NCBI GenBank assembly: GCA_964480765.1
Contig: CAYZST010000009.1
Span: 46,244 to 110,243 of the forward strand
Direction of reading: 5' to 3'
Source: Halarcobacter sp964480765
Lineage (GTDB): Bacteria > Campylobacterota > Campylobacteria > Campylobacterales > Arcobacteraceae
DNA: 64,000 nucleotides
Positions within the stretch are counted from its first letter, which is position 1. Each line of letters begins with the position of its first letter. The translations under genes and the position numbers were made by a program. Below, in pieces: positions 53,041-62,728 of this stretch. Below the pieces are notes generated by a model. The model searched no databases. It was not told the DNA's origin and worked only from the letters and a program-made list of their open reading frames with translations.

Positions 53041-55361
53041 TATACGTCTAAATGTTCTACGTCTTTTGCGTGTTCTTCAATATAGTTTCTTCTAGGTTCT
53101 ACTTCATCACCCATAAATAAAGTGAATGTATCTGAAGCAACTTCAGCATCTTCAATAGTAACTCTTAAAAGTCTTCTATCTTCAGGGGTCATAGTTGTTT
53201 CCCATAATTGTTCTGGATTCATCTCTCCTAGACCCTTATATCTTTGTATATATGCACCTTTTTTAGCTAATCCTTCAACTTCATCTAAAACATCTACTAA
53301 ATCTCTATTTTCAAACATAGAAATATCTCTTTCAATTAATTTATTATAAATATAAGTTGCTTCAGAGAAGTATGGAGATGCAAATAGTTCATCATCAATA
53401 ATTAACTCTTCTAAACCTTCATTTGTTTGAACAAAAATTTGAATTCTATCTTCATTAATACTTTTAGAAAGAATATTATAACCTTTTTCTTCAATAAATG
53501 TTTTAACCTCTTCATAAAGTGCATCTTGTTGTAAAGATACTAAATTATGGTTTTCAATTAAATGCTTTAATACTTCAATTAAAGAGTATCTCTTTTCTAA
53601 CTGTCTTAACATACCTCTATATCTTGATACTGTTTTAAATAAATCAACTAAATCATTTTGACCAAGACCACTAAAATTAAAGTTTTCAACTCCATTTTCA
53701 ATTAAGAAGTTTGATAACGCCATATCATCTTTTAGATATCTCTCTTGTTTACCTTTTTTATATCTATAAAGTGGTGGTTGTGCAATATATAAATATCCTT
53801 TATCAATAATTTGTCTTAAAAATCTAAAAAAGAATGTTAATAATAGTGTTTGAATATGCGAACCATCAACATCAGCATCTGTCATGATAATTACTTTATG
53901 GTATCTAATCTTTTCTTCATCAAAATCTTCACCAATACCACAACCAAGTGCCGTAATCATATTTCTAATTTCATCAGATTTTAAAATTTTATCAAGTCTA
54001 GATTTTTCTACATTTAAAATCTTACCTTTAAGTGGTAAAATTGCTTGATAAACTCTATCTCTACCTTGTTTAGCAGAACCTCCAGCAGAGTCTCCCTCCA
54101 CCAGATATAGCTCTCTTACCTCAGGATCTTTACTTTGACACTCAGCTAATTTTCCAGGAAGAGTTCCAACCGTCATAGCATCTTTTTTTCTTGTTAAATC
54201 TCTTGCCTTTTTAGCTGCTTCTCTACCTCTTGCTGCCATTAAAGCTTTTTCCATAATAGCTTTAGCTTGAGCTGGATTCTCCTCAAAATATTTATCTAAT
54301 TTCTCAGATGTCAATTTTTGACAAATAGGTTTTACATAAGATGAACCTAATTTTCCTTTTGTTTGTCCTTCAAATTGCGGTTCTGGAACTTTAACAGATA
54401 CAACTGCAATTAGACCTTCTCTTACATCATCACCTGTTATCTTTGTATCTTTTTCTCTTGCATTAGCATTACTATTTACATATTTAACAATAGATCTTGT
54501 AAGTCCTGCTTTAAAACCAGTTTCATGAGTACCACCATCAATAGTTCTAATATTATTTACAAAAGAAAGAGTTTTTTCAGTATATGTTGAGTTATACATT
54601 AATGCAATATCAATCTCTACATCTTCTATTCTGTCATTAAAAGCAACCGCATCAGATACTGCTGTATCTTTATTCATATCAGTAACAAATTGTTGAATAC
54701 CACCTTCAAAATGATAAACTTCTTTTCTTTTATGAATTTCATCCTCAAGTGTTATTGAAATAAAAGAGTTTAAATATGCAACCTCTTTAAATCTTTTTGC
54801 AAGTATATTAAAATCAAAAGTTGTAACTTCAAAAATAGAATCATCAGCCAAAAATTCAATAGTTGTACCAGTTTTTCTTGGTGCATCACCAATAACTTCT
54901 AATAATCCTTTTGGAATACCGCAAGAAAATTCTTGATAATAAACTTTACCATCTCTATAGATTGTCATCTTAAGATCTTTTGATAAAGCATTTACAACAG
55001 AAACACCAACACCGTGTAAACCTCCAGATACTTTATAAGTATCTTTATCAAATTTACCACCTGCATGAAGTACAGTTAATACGACAGTTGCAGCTGAAAC
55101 TTTTTCTGTTGGATGTTCTGCTACTGGTATACCTCTACCATCATCTTCAACTCTAATCCAATGATCTTTTGTCATTGTAACTTTGATGTTTCTACAATAT
55201 CCTGCCATTGCCTCATCAATAGAGTTATCAACAACTTCATAAACCATATGGTGAAGACCATTGATATTAGTATCACCTATATACATTCCAGGTCTTTTTC
55301 TTACAGCCTCTAAACCTTTTAAAACTTTAATATTACTAGCACCATACTCTTGTTGACTCAT
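53040..55361 (-). CDS. gyrB: DNA gyrase subunit B
   Basis: The 773-residue type II topoisomerase subunit has the GHKL ATPase domain (about 1-220, EVVDNSIDEA, DDGRGIPV, GGLHGVGVSVVNALS), transducer domain (to about 390), TOPRIM domain (LVEGDSAGGSAKQGRD, MTDADVDGSHIQTLL) and the C-terminal GyrA-binding tail. With GyrA it introduces negative supercoils. The gene is 23 bases downstream of dnaN, as in many Campylobacterota. Confidence 0.98.
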   Translation of the reverse strand: MSQQEYGASNIKVLKGLEAVRKRPGMYIGDTNINGLHHMVYEVVDNSIDEAMAGYCRNIKVTMTKDHWIRVEDDGRGIPVAEHPTEKVSAATVVLTVLHAGGKFDKDTYKVSGGLHGVGVSVVNALSKDLKMTIYRDGKVYYQEFSCGIPKGLLEVIGDAPRKTGTTIEFLADDSIFEVTTFDFNILAKRFKEVAYLNSFISITLEDEIHKRKEVYHFEGGIQQFVTDMNKDTAVSDAVAFNDRIEDVEIDIALMYNSTYTEKTLSFVNNIRTIDGGTHETGFKAGLTRSIVKYVNSNANAREKDTKITGDDVREGLIAVVSVKVPEPQFEGQTKGKLGSSYVKPICQKLTSEKLDKYFEENPAQAKAIMEKALMAARGREAAKKARDLTRKKDAMTVGTLPGKLAECQSKDPEVRELYLVEGDSAGGSAKQGRDRVYQAILPLKGKILNVEKSRLDKILKSDEIRNMITALGCGIGEDFDEEKIRYHKVIIMTDADVDGSHIQTLLLTFFFRFLRQIIDKGYLYIAQPPLYRYKKGKQERYLKDDMALSNFLIENGVENFNFSGLGQNDLVDLFKTVSRYRGMLRQLEKRYSLIEVLKHLIENHNLVSLQQDALYEEVKTFIEEKGYNILSKSINEDRIQIFVQTNEGLEELIIDDELFASPYFSEATYIYNKLIERDISMFENRDLVDVLDEVEGLAKKGAYIQRYKGLGEMNPEQLWETTMTPEDRRLLRVTIEDAEVASDTFTLFMGDEVEPRRNYIEEHAKDVEHLDV

Positions 55362-55384
55362 TTTTTAAATTTCCTTCTTTAAGT

Positions 55385-56455
55385 TTATTTTTCTAAAACA
55401 ATTGGCATAACAATTGTAAAAAATTTTTCATCTTCTAAATAGAATGGCAAATTAGATTCATTGAATCCAATTATTACATTTTCATTATTTGTTTGACTTA
55501 GAAAATCAAGTAAATATTTTGCATTTACTGCTAAATAAAACTCTTTATCAATATTTAATTCAATATCAATTTGAGTTTTTGATTCTGTATCTTCATCTAA
55601 TGATTCAAATATAATTGAGTTTGATTTAAATGTAATTTTAATATTTGAAAATAGTGAAGTTACTAGTTTGATTGATTCTACTAATATATTTTTAGGAATT
55701 GATAAATTATATTTTAGATTAGTAGGAATAATTCTTTCATAATCTGGAAATTTACCATTGATTAATTTTGTGAAAAACTTCATATTTGAGTTTGCTACAA
55801 CAAGATTGTTTTCATCATATGAAATAATCGCTTCATCTAAAAATAGTTTTTGTATTTCAATAATTGCTTTTTTAGGGATAATAAATTGAGCTTCTTGATT
55901 AGTTATATTTTGTAAATATGAAATTGCTAATCTTCTAGTATCTGTTGATACAAAATTAATTTTAGAACTCTTAATATCAATTAAGGCACCGTTTAATTCA
56001 AATTTAGGATTATTATTGTCTATTGCAGGTGTAATTTTTCTAATAGAATTAATTAAATTAACAGTAGAAATTTCCAAATGTTTTAAATTACTATTTAACA
56101 TTAAAGATGGATACTCATCTGCATCATACATAGGAAGTTTAAATGTAGATTTGTTTTGTTTAATAATCAAATTATTATCTGATGTTTCAATGATAATATC
56201 TGCATCTTTTAATCTTTTAATAATTCCTGATAAATTTGAACCATTAACTGTTGCTTTTCCGTATATAGCTTCAGTAATAGATTCAATCTTACACTCTAAT
56301 CCTATTTCATAATCTGTTGCTTTTAGTGTAAGCTGTGAATTGTTTACTTCTAGGTATATATGCGAAGTAATTGAACTCGCATCTTTTTTTTCTAAAAACG
56401 GTTGCATTGATGAGATTATATTCTCAAATATGCTTTTTGTAATTATGAACTTCAT
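55385..56455 (-). CDS. dnaN: DNA polymerase III sliding clamp (beta subunit)
   Basis: The 356-residue clamp has three similar domains of about 120 residues. The N-terminal KFIITKSIFENIISSM, middle NGALIDIKSSKINFVSTDTRRLA and C-terminal NENVIIGFNESNLPFYLED and VMPIVLEK end match DnaN. It encircles DNA and tethers the replicative polymerase. It lies 164 bases downstream of dnaA, separated by DnaA boxes. Confidence 0.97.
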   Translation of the reverse strand: MKFIITKSIFENIISSMQPFLEKKDASSITSHIYLEVNNSQLTLKATDYEIGLECKIESITEAIYGKATVNGSNLSGIIKRLKDADIIIETSDNNLIIKQNKSTFKLPMYDADEYPSLMLNSNLKHLEISTVNLINSIRKITPAIDNNNPKFELNGALIDIKSSKINFVSTDTRRLAISYLQNITNQEAQFIIPKKAIIEIQKLFLDEAIISYDENNLVVANSNMKFFTKLINGKFPDYERIIPTNLKYNLSIPKNILVESIKLVTSLFSNIKITFKSNSIIFESLDEDTESKTQIDIELNIDKEFYLAVNAKYLLDFLSQTNNENVIIGFNESNLPFYLEDEKFFTIVMPIVLEK

Positions 56456-56503
56456 TTATTAGCTCCTATTTATATATATTTAATTAGTGGTAATAGTAGA
56501 CCA

Positions 56504-56593
56504 TGTGAAAAGATGAAAATATTAATGAATAATCTATTTATTAGTACTTTTTGTATGTGAATAACTAGATTTAATAGTTCACATCTTTTCACA
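56504..56593. other. oriC2: DnaA-box cluster between dnaA and dnaN (possible oriC part 2)
   Basis: TGTGAATAA (56556-56564) is an exact reverse of TTATTCACA. TGTGAAAAG (56504-56512) and CTTTTCACA (56585-56593) are related boxes and lie in a perfect 12-bp inverted repeat (56504-56515 / 56582-56593). A weaker TAGTTCACA is at 56575-56583. The layout suits a second origin element downstream of dnaA. Confidence 0.65.
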
Positions 56594-56619
56594 CTTGTAT
56601 CTAAAACTTTTTTTACCCC

Positions 56620-57927
56620 TTAATTTATTATCTTGTTTTTTAAATTTTGAATGATTAATTTAAAGTTTTCATTTGTCTCTATTAATTCATTTGTTTTTTG
56701 AATATTTTTAGAGATTGATGAATGATCTTTCATACCTAAAAATTTTGCTATATCTGGCATTGAGTTGTGTGTTAATTCCCTTGCAAGATATATAACTATT
56801 CTTCTAGCGTTTGCAACTGTTGCAGTTCTCTTTTTAGATTTAATATCACTTGGTTTAATATTAAGTTCATTTGCAACAAGTGAAATGATATCAGGTAGTT
56901 TAATATTCTCTTTTTTCTCTTTAATTTGTTCTTTTAATAAACTTTGTGCAAGTTCTAAATTAATTTCTTGATTAAGTAAAGAGGCACTTGCATTAATTCT
57001 AATAAGAACACCTTCAATCTCTCTAATTGAGTTATCAAGAGTAGTTGCTATATAGTTAATAATTTCTCTACTTAAGTTAATTCCATTAAGTTCTGATTTT
57101 TTTTCTATAATTGCGATTTTAGTTTCAAGTCCAGGAATTTGTATATCTGCTGTTAATCCCCATTCGAATCTTGACTTTAGTCTGTCAACAAGCCCTGCAA
57201 TTTGTGATGGAAGTCTATCTGATGTCATTACTATCTGTTTTTTTGCATTATGTAGTTCGTTAAATGTGTGAAAGAACTCTTCTTGAGTTTGTTCTTTTCC
57301 AGATAAAAATTGAATATCATCAATTAGTAAAACATCACATTTTCTATATTTAATTCTAAAGTGTTCCATATTTTTGTTTTTAATTGAGAAAGTAAAATCA
57401 TTCATAAACTGTTCAATTGTTACATATATGATAGTTTTTCCTTGCTCAATAGCTGAATTACCAACAGCTTGTAAAAGGTGAGTTTTTCCAAGACCTGTTC
57501 CACCATAGATAAATAATGGATTATATTGAGTTCCAGGTTTATTAGATACTGCAAGTGATGCATTGTATGCCATTTGATTTGATGGACCTACAACGAATGA
57601 ATCAAAAGTATAAGAGGGGTTTAGAATAGTACTTTCAGTGGTTTCATTTTTTGCTTTTTCCTCTTTTATCTCTTTTTTGCTCTTTTTTTCACCAGCAATT
57701 TTTATCTCAATATCTGGTTTTGTTCCATCATAAATATCAAAGCAATGTTGTATGAGTCTTGTGTATTTACTTTTTATCCAAGAAGCGATATATTTGTTTG
57801 AAACTTCAAATATAGCTAATTTTTCATCTGATGAAATTTTTTTATAAGTTAATTGTTTTAAGTATCTTTTATAATCAGTTGGATTAGCTTCTTTTTTTAT
57901 AATTTGCAAAAATTCTTTACTTGTCAT
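56620..57927 (-). CDS. dnaA: chromosomal replication initiator protein
   Basis: In this 435-residue AAA+ protein the N-terminal domain is followed by a Lys/Glu linker (about 80-105), Walker A GGTGLGKTHLL (about 140-150), Walker B VLLIDDIQFL and sensor motifs, and the C-terminal HTH with the family signature MKDHSSISKNIQKT. It binds the flanking box clusters to start chromosome replication. It is the first gene of the dnaA-dnaN-gyrB strand. Low-GC composition is like its neighbours. Confidence 0.98.
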   Translation of the reverse strand: MTSKEFLQIIKKEANPTDYKRYLKQLTYKKISSDEKLAIFEVSNKYIASWIKSKYTRLIQHCFDIYDGTKPDIEIKIAGEKKSKKEIKEEKAKNETTESTILNPSYTFDSFVVGPSNQMAYNASLAVSNKPGTQYNPLFIYGGTGLGKTHLLQAVGNSAIEQGKTIIYVTIEQFMNDFTFSIKNKNMEHFRIKYRKCDVLLIDDIQFLSGKEQTQEEFFHTFNELHNAKKQIVMTSDRLPSQIAGLVDRLKSRFEWGLTADIQIPGLETKIAIIEKKSELNGINLSREIINYIATTLDNSIREIEGVLIRINASASLLNQEINLELAQSLLKEQIKEKKENIKLPDIISLVANELNIKPSDIKSKKRTATVANARRIVIYLARELTHNSMPDIAKFLGMKDHSSISKNIQKTNELIETNENFKLIIQNLKNKIIN

Positions 57928-58116
57928 TAAATACTATACTCTTTATTTATAAATTCTAAAGATTATATCTAAATTTTATTTAAACTATTTTACATGTGAA
58001 TAAATATTGAAGAACTTGTGAAAATAAAAAGAGTTTTAAGTGAATATTTATGTAAATTGTACCATTATATAGGGGTTTTATAATATGAAAATGAAAAATT
58101 AAGGAAATGTGAAAAA
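57928..58116. other. oriC1: oriC region between dnaA and ruvC (possible oriC part 1)
   Basis: This AT-rich gap holds boxes at equal 22-base spacing: TGTGAATAA (57995-58003), TGTGAAAAT (58017-58025) and a weaker AGTGAATAT (58039-58047), all in the same orientation. Another TGTGAAAAA (58108-58116) covers the ruvC start. The very AT-rich 57928-57994 is a candidate unwinding element. This is the usual place for the Campylobacterota origin. Confidence 0.75.
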
Positions 58117-58585
58117 CTTGAAAATATTAGGAATTGATCCAGGTACTAAAAATTGTGGTTATGCAATTATTGAAAAACATGGGAGAGATGTGAAATTAAT
58201 AGAAGCAGGTCTTATAAAAATTAAAACAAAAGTACTTCAAGAGCAGATTATAGAAATGTGTGAAGGACTTGATATAATTTTTAAAAAATATGATATTAAT
58301 GAAGTTGCAATTGAGGATATATTTTATGCATTTAATCCCAAAACAGTGATTAAACTTGCACAGTTTAGAGGCTCTATTTCACTTAAGGTACTTCAAGAGT
58401 TTGGAAATTTTTCTGAGTATACCCCTTTGCAAGTAAAACAAGCAGTAACTGGAAATGGAAAAGCACAAAAAGAGCAAGTTGCTTTTATGGTAAAAAGATT
58501 ACTTGGAATAAAAAAAGAGATTAAACCCTTAGATATAACTGATGCTATTGCAATAGCTCTAACTCATTCCCAACGACTTAAGTAA
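58109..58585 (+). CDS. ruvC: Holliday junction resolvase
   Basis: The 158-residue endonuclease has the four acidic catalytic residues visible: Asp in LGIDPGT, Glu in VAIEDIFYA, and two Asp in PLDITDAIAIALTH. It cleaves Holliday junctions made by RuvAB. The start is GTG at 58109 behind AAGGAAAT; a DnaA-box-like TGTGAAAAA covers this start. It is divergent from dnaA across the origin region. Confidence 0.96.
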   Translation: MKNLKILGIDPGTKNCGYAIIEKHGRDVKLIEAGLIKIKTKVLQEQIIEMCEGLDIIFKKYDINEVAIEDIFYAFNPKTVIKLAQFRGSISLKVLQEFGNFSEYTPLQVKQAVTGNGKAQKEQVAFMVKRLLGIKKEIKPLDITDAIAIALTHSQRLK

Positions 58586-58627
58586 AGTTTTAATATAATC
58601 GTTTTTTAGATAGATTTAGGAGAGTAG

Positions 58628-59200
58628 ATGAAAAGAATTGGGATATTATCTTCTCATAATGGAAGTGGATTTGATATTATACAAAAAGCGTGTGAAACTA
58701 AAGAGTTAAATGCCCAAGTTGTTTTAGTGATTTCAAATAATACAAATGCAAAAGTACTTGAAAAAGCTTCTAGTAAAAATATTCCAAACTTTATAATTAA
58801 TGCAAAAAAATATCCTAATGAAAATCTTGATGAAAAGATTACAAATTTAATGCAAGAGTTTAAAATTGATTATATTTTTCTTTCAGGATATATGAAAAAA
58901 ATTGAGAAAAATCTAATAAACACTTTTAATAATAAAATTATAAATTCTCATCCTGCTTTATTACCAAAATTTGGTGGTAAAGGAATGTATGGTAAAAATG
59001 TTCATAAAGCTGTGATTGAAGCAGGAGAAAAAGAATCAGGTTGTACTATTCATTTTGTAAATGAGAATTATGATGAGGGTGAATTTATTTTACAAAATTC
59101 AATCAAACTTAATGAAAAAGAGAGTATTGAATCTTTAGAAAATAGAATAAAAGAGCTTGAATCAAAATCTATTATTGAGGCTTTTAAAAAACTTATTTAG
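58628..59200 (+). CDS. purN: phosphoribosylglycinamide formyltransferase
   Basis: The 190-residue enzyme has the motifs GILSSHNGSGFDIIQ (substrate loop), INSHPALLPKFGGKGMYG with the catalytic Asn and His, and the formyl-transfer Asp in NYDEGEF. It uses 10-formyl-tetrahydrofolate to formylate GAR in purine synthesis. It follows ruvC by 42 bases and overlaps the convergent kinase gene by 8 bases. Confidence 0.95.
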   Translation: MKRIGILSSHNGSGFDIIQKACETKELNAQVVLVISNNTNAKVLEKASSKNIPNFIINAKKYPNENLDEKITNLMQEFKIDYIFLSGYMKKIEKNLINTFNNKIINSHPALLPKFGGKGMYGKNVHKAVIEAGEKESGCTIHFVNENYDEGEFILQNSIKLNEKESIESLENRIKELESKSIIEAFKKLI

Positions 59201-60425
59201 TCTTAAAGATAATCTTTATACAAGCACCTTTATATTTTTTATTTTTATACTCAAACTCTTTATTTGTGACGGTTATTAGAGCATTATGTTTATCTCTAAT
59301 TATTTTATCAACCATAGCAAGTCCTAAACCTGTTCCTTGACTTTGATGTTTAGTTGTAAAGTATGGTTCAAATATTTTATCAATAATATCTTCAGGAATA
59401 CCATCTCCACTATCATAAATTTCAATCTCGAGTTTTTTTGTTTTAATAAATAGAAACCTATCTTCTTCTTTTTTGTTTAAAAGTACATCTTTACTATTAT
59501 TAATAATATTTATAAATGCTTCAATTAATTCGTTTTTATTTCCAATAATATTTATATCTTTCTTTAAATCAAGTATAATATTTATGTAGTTATTTGATAA
59601 TGAAGAGCTTGTTAATGATAAAGTATCATTTATTAAATTTTTTATTGAGATATTACTATTGCTATTTTCTCCTTTTATAAAATTTCTAAAATTGTCTATT
59701 GTATATGAAAGATATTTTGCTTGTTTAATAATATCATCCATTCCAATAGGAATATCATCTTTATCTAGAATTGATAATTCATATTTTAATCTAATACTAC
59801 TTGCACAGCTTGTAATTGCACTAAGTGGTTGTCTCCACTGATGAGCTATATTCCCTATCATCTCTCCCATAGAGACAAGTTTAGTTTGTTGTTCTATAAT
59901 TTTTAAAGAGCGAATATCTTTTAAAGTTAGTAAAAGTCTTTTTTTATCAGGAAGTAAAGAAATAGTTATATTTACGCTTATTTTTTTTCCATTTTTTACA
60001 ACACAATTTTTTTCGAAGTTTTTACTATAACCCTTTTTTATTGCTTCTTCTATTGCTTGTTCATTTTTTTTCATATCTTCATTGGCAATTAATTCTTTGT
60101 AAGTTTTAGTAAGAAGCTCCTCTTTTGAATAGCCTGTTATTTTTAAAAAAGATTCATTGAAATTTAAAAATTTTGTATCAAAATTTATAATGGCAATGCC
60201 ATCTTGAGAGTGGTTAAAAATAGTTTCAACTGTATTTTCTAATAAATTTAGTTTGTTTTTTAGATTTTTTGTTCTTAAATAGAGAATAAAGATAATAAAA
60301 AAAGAGATTATAAGTAATAAGCTTATAATAAATGGTTTAAAAAATTCTGTATAGTTTAATTTAATTATTTCATTTGCAAATAAATATAGTGGAAAAACAG
60401 ATATAAAAATAATAAATTGTTTCAT
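59193..60425 (-). CDS. PAS-domain sensor histidine kinase
   Basis: In this 410-residue membrane kinase a signal-like segment (about 1-17) and a membrane helix (about 30-52) lead to a PAS domain (about 60-175, IFNHSQDGIAIINFD), then the HisKA-type H-box IAHQWRQPLSAIT and HATPase with NIINNSKD, DSGDGIPEDIIDKIFEPYFTT and GTGLGLAMV motifs. No response regulator is adjacent, so it is an orphan kinase here. The short periplasmic stretch (about 17-30) is too small for an external sensor. Confidence 0.9.
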   Translation of the reverse strand: MKQFIIFISVFPLYLFANEIIKLNYTEFFKPFIISLLLIISFFIIFILYLRTKNLKNKLNLLENTVETIFNHSQDGIAIINFDTKFLNFNESFLKITGYSKEELLTKTYKELIANEDMKKNEQAIEEAIKKGYSKNFEKNCVVKNGKKISVNITISLLPDKKRLLLTLKDIRSLKIIEQQTKLVSMGEMIGNIAHQWRQPLSAITSCASSIRLKYELSILDKDDIPIGMDDIIKQAKYLSYTIDNFRNFIKGENSNSNISIKNLINDTLSLTSSSLSNNYINIILDLKKDINIIGNKNELIEAFINIINNSKDVLLNKKEEDRFLFIKTKKLEIEIYDSGDGIPEDIIDKIFEPYFTTKHQSQGTGLGLAMVDKIIRDKHNALITVTNKEFEYKNKKYKGACIKIIFKTK

Positions 60426-60488
60426 TTCATAAAACCATATTTTTTCACTATTATATTACAAAATAATTAAAATTAGTTTTGAAAACCT

Positions 60489-61094
60489 TCAAAATTTTGG
60501 TAATTGCCAATTTTTATAATAAGCTAATAATCTTAAAACTACACCAAAAATAAAAACAACTGTTAAATTAATAATATTAATAGAATCAAAAATATGAAGT
60601 ATATAAGTAATAAGTCCTACTATTATTGCAACAGTTGCATAAAACTCTGATACTAAAATAAAAGGCATTTTATTTATTAAAATATCTCTTATAGTTCCTC
60701 CACCAACAGCGGTGATAAAGGCTAAGATAAGAACTCCTAAAAAGTTAAAATCATTTTCAATAGCAATTAAAGAACCAGTAATTGCAAAGGATACTAAACC
60801 AATTGCATCTGAAACAATAAATGTTGTTTTACTCTCTAAGTCATCTATTTTATGAAGTTTAAATATAAGAGAAATAAATACAGTTGAAATTACTAAAGTT
60901 ATTGGAATAATATCAGTAAAAACATAAGGAGTTTTATTAGCAAGTACATCTCTTATCATTCCTCCACCTAAGGCAGTTAGAAAGGCTAAAATAAATACTC
61001 CTAATATATCGAGTTTATAGTGAACTGCAATTAAAAATCCTGATAGAGCAAAGCAGATAATTCCTATAATATCAGCTAATTGCAGTGGAGTCAT
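60489..61094 (-). CDS. UPF0126/TRIC-type membrane protein
   Basis: The 201-residue protein has about seven helices and two homologous halves, each with a Gly-rich repeat GGGMIRDVL and GGGTIRDIL (about residues 42 and 128). Family members are TRIC-like cation channels or glycine transporters in bacteria. It is 3 bases downstream of thyX on the same strand, so the two are co-transcribed. Confidence 0.88.
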   Translation of the reverse strand: MTPLQLADIIGIICFALSGFLIAVHYKLDILGVFILAFLTALGGGMIRDVLANKTPYVFTDIIPITLVISTVFISLIFKLHKIDDLESKTTFIVSDAIGLVSFAITGSLIAIENDFNFLGVLILAFITAVGGGTIRDILINKMPFILVSEFYATVAIIVGLITYILHIFDSINIINLTVVFIFGVVLRLLAYYKNWQLPKF

Positions 61095-61097
61095 TTT

Positions 61098-61730
61098 TTA
61101 GTGTTCTTCTAAACTAGATGGATATACGCATTCTTCAAAAAGATATTTGTGATCATCAGGAAGGGCATCAAAAATAGCTTGTGCAAGGTTTCTAATTTCC
61201 CAAAGGGCAGATTTTGCACTTCTTAAAGCAATAAAGTTTTGTAAACTTCTTGCATTGATAGTCCATGTAAGTGATGTTTTATATGACTCAGGAAGACAAT
61301 ATTTAGCAAGATCATTACTAATTTTTGTTTGTAAAACCTCTCTTAAATTCTCTAATGCTCTAATTGACATCTCATTTACTAAATCATTTTCTGTCATAAC
61401 TAAATATTTAGATGCTCTTTGTTTATCTTCAATAGAAAAAGCTTCTTCCTCTTTTAACTCTTTTAATGTATATCTAGTTGATTTTACAGATGGAGATGCC
61501 ATTCTATGTCTTGCTAATTCTTGAAGTAAAGCTCTACTTACATTTTCAATAAAAAAAGTATATGTTAAGTGTTCAAGTGTTGAAGCATGTTTAAATTTAT
61601 TGCCAACTCTATCTATTAGTTCTAAATCTTTAGGTCCACCACAATCACTTTTATTATATGATTGCCAACAAGTTCTAATAGCATGTGCACAGACCTCTAA
61701 AGAGGTGTTTTGCATAAGAGTTACAGTCAT
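61098..61730 (-). CDS. thyX: flavin-dependent thymidylate synthase
   Basis: The 210-residue enzyme has the ThyX motif RHRMASPSVKS (RHR followed by 7 residues and Ser) and upstream HASTLEHLTYTF. It methylates dUMP using FAD and methylene-tetrahydrofolate. I prefer the ATG at 61730 (AAGG 7 bases upstream) over a TTG two codons earlier. It complements the dCMP deaminase at 7587. It precedes the UPF0126 gene. Confidence 0.96.
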   Translation of the reverse strand: MTVTLMQNTSLEVCAHAIRTCWQSYNKSDCGGPKDLELIDRVGNKFKHASTLEHLTYTFFIENVSRALLQELARHRMASPSVKSTRYTLKELKEEEAFSIEDKQRASKYLVMTENDLVNEMSIRALENLREVLQTKISNDLAKYCLPESYKTSLTWTINARSLQNFIALRSAKSALWEIRNLAQAIFDALPDDHKYLFEECVYPSSLEEH

Positions 61731-61782
61731 TTTCAAGCCTTAATTTTTTAAGAGATTATACTTAATCCAATATAAAAATGTC

Positions 61783-62655
61783 TTAAATTGTCTCTTTTTT
61801 TGTAATTAAGAGTAATCTATTTTTTTCATATACTTCTGTTAAAATATTCTTATATTTTTTATTATCAAAATTATCATTTTTTATTAATTTTTTGAGTTTT
61901 TCCTCTTCTTTTGCTCTATATTTCGTATAGTTGTTATAATTTTCTTTATGTTTAATTTTATCATCTATTCCTTCATATTTTGAAATTAGCAGAAAGTTAT
62001 CCTTATTTAATAAACTAAAAATTAAAAATGAGATAAATATAATTAAAAATATTAAGGATATAGCTTTTTGTAAAATATTTGATTTAATATTCTCCTCTTT
62101 TTTTATATTTTTATACCCAGTAAAAATAGATTTGAGAGTTTCATTATTAGGGTGTAAAAATCTATCACTTAATAAACCAAGTAGATGAAATAGTATCAAT
62201 ATAATTAATAAAGAGGATAATATCTCATGTGTTTTCTCAAAAAGTTCCATCTTTTTTAGAAAAGAGTCCGTTAGAAAAGAGAGTATACCTTTTCCTTCTT
62301 GAATACCAAAGGCAAATATTCCTGTAATAATAGTTAAAAAAGTTGTAATATAGATTCCTAACATTACATAAGAAGCAGCAGGATTATGACCTAAATACTC
62401 TTTATGACTATTTGAAATATTTTTAAAAAACTCTTTTAAGCTATTTAATCCAAAAGGAAAATCACTAAATTTAGAGTGTTTGGGACCCCACACTCCCCAA
62501 TAAACTCTAAAAAGAAGAAGAATCAAAATAGAGTACCCAATAATTGCATGGTAACTTAATAATTCATCATCGTCTGTTAAAAAAGCTATAATAATGAAAA
62601 AGGCAAATAACCAGTGAAAAACTCTTGTTGAGATAGTCCAAATATATGTTTTCAT
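61783..62655 (-). CDS. cytochrome b (b561/hydrogenase-type) membrane protein
   Basis: The 290-residue protein has an N-terminal cytochrome b561-like part with four helices; candidate haem His residues occur in RVFHWLFAF, LSYHAIIGY, KTHEILS and ILFHLLGLL. A fifth helix (about 200-217) leads to a long charged C-terminal tail (about 225-290). It presumably passes electrons between quinones and a periplasmic partner. It follows the sensor kinase gene on the same strand after 73 bases, so the kinase may regulate or accompany it. Confidence 0.82.
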   Translation of the reverse strand: MKTYIWTISTRVFHWLFAFFIIIAFLTDDDELLSYHAIIGYSILILLLFRVYWGVWGPKHSKFSDFPFGLNSLKEFFKNISNSHKEYLGHNPAASYVMLGIYITTFLTIITGIFAFGIQEGKGILSFLTDSFLKKMELFEKTHEILSSLLIILILFHLLGLLSDRFLHPNNETLKSIFTGYKNIKKEENIKSNILQKAISLIFLIIFISFLIFSLLNKDNFLLISKYEGIDDKIKHKENYNNYTKYRAKEEEKLKKLIKNDNFDNKKYKNILTEVYEKNRLLLITKKETI

Positions 62656-62728
62656 TTTTTCTCCTTTTATTTAGATAATGTAATTATAAAGGAAGAGTTT
62701 AAATTTATTCTATAAGATTTCTTGACAA

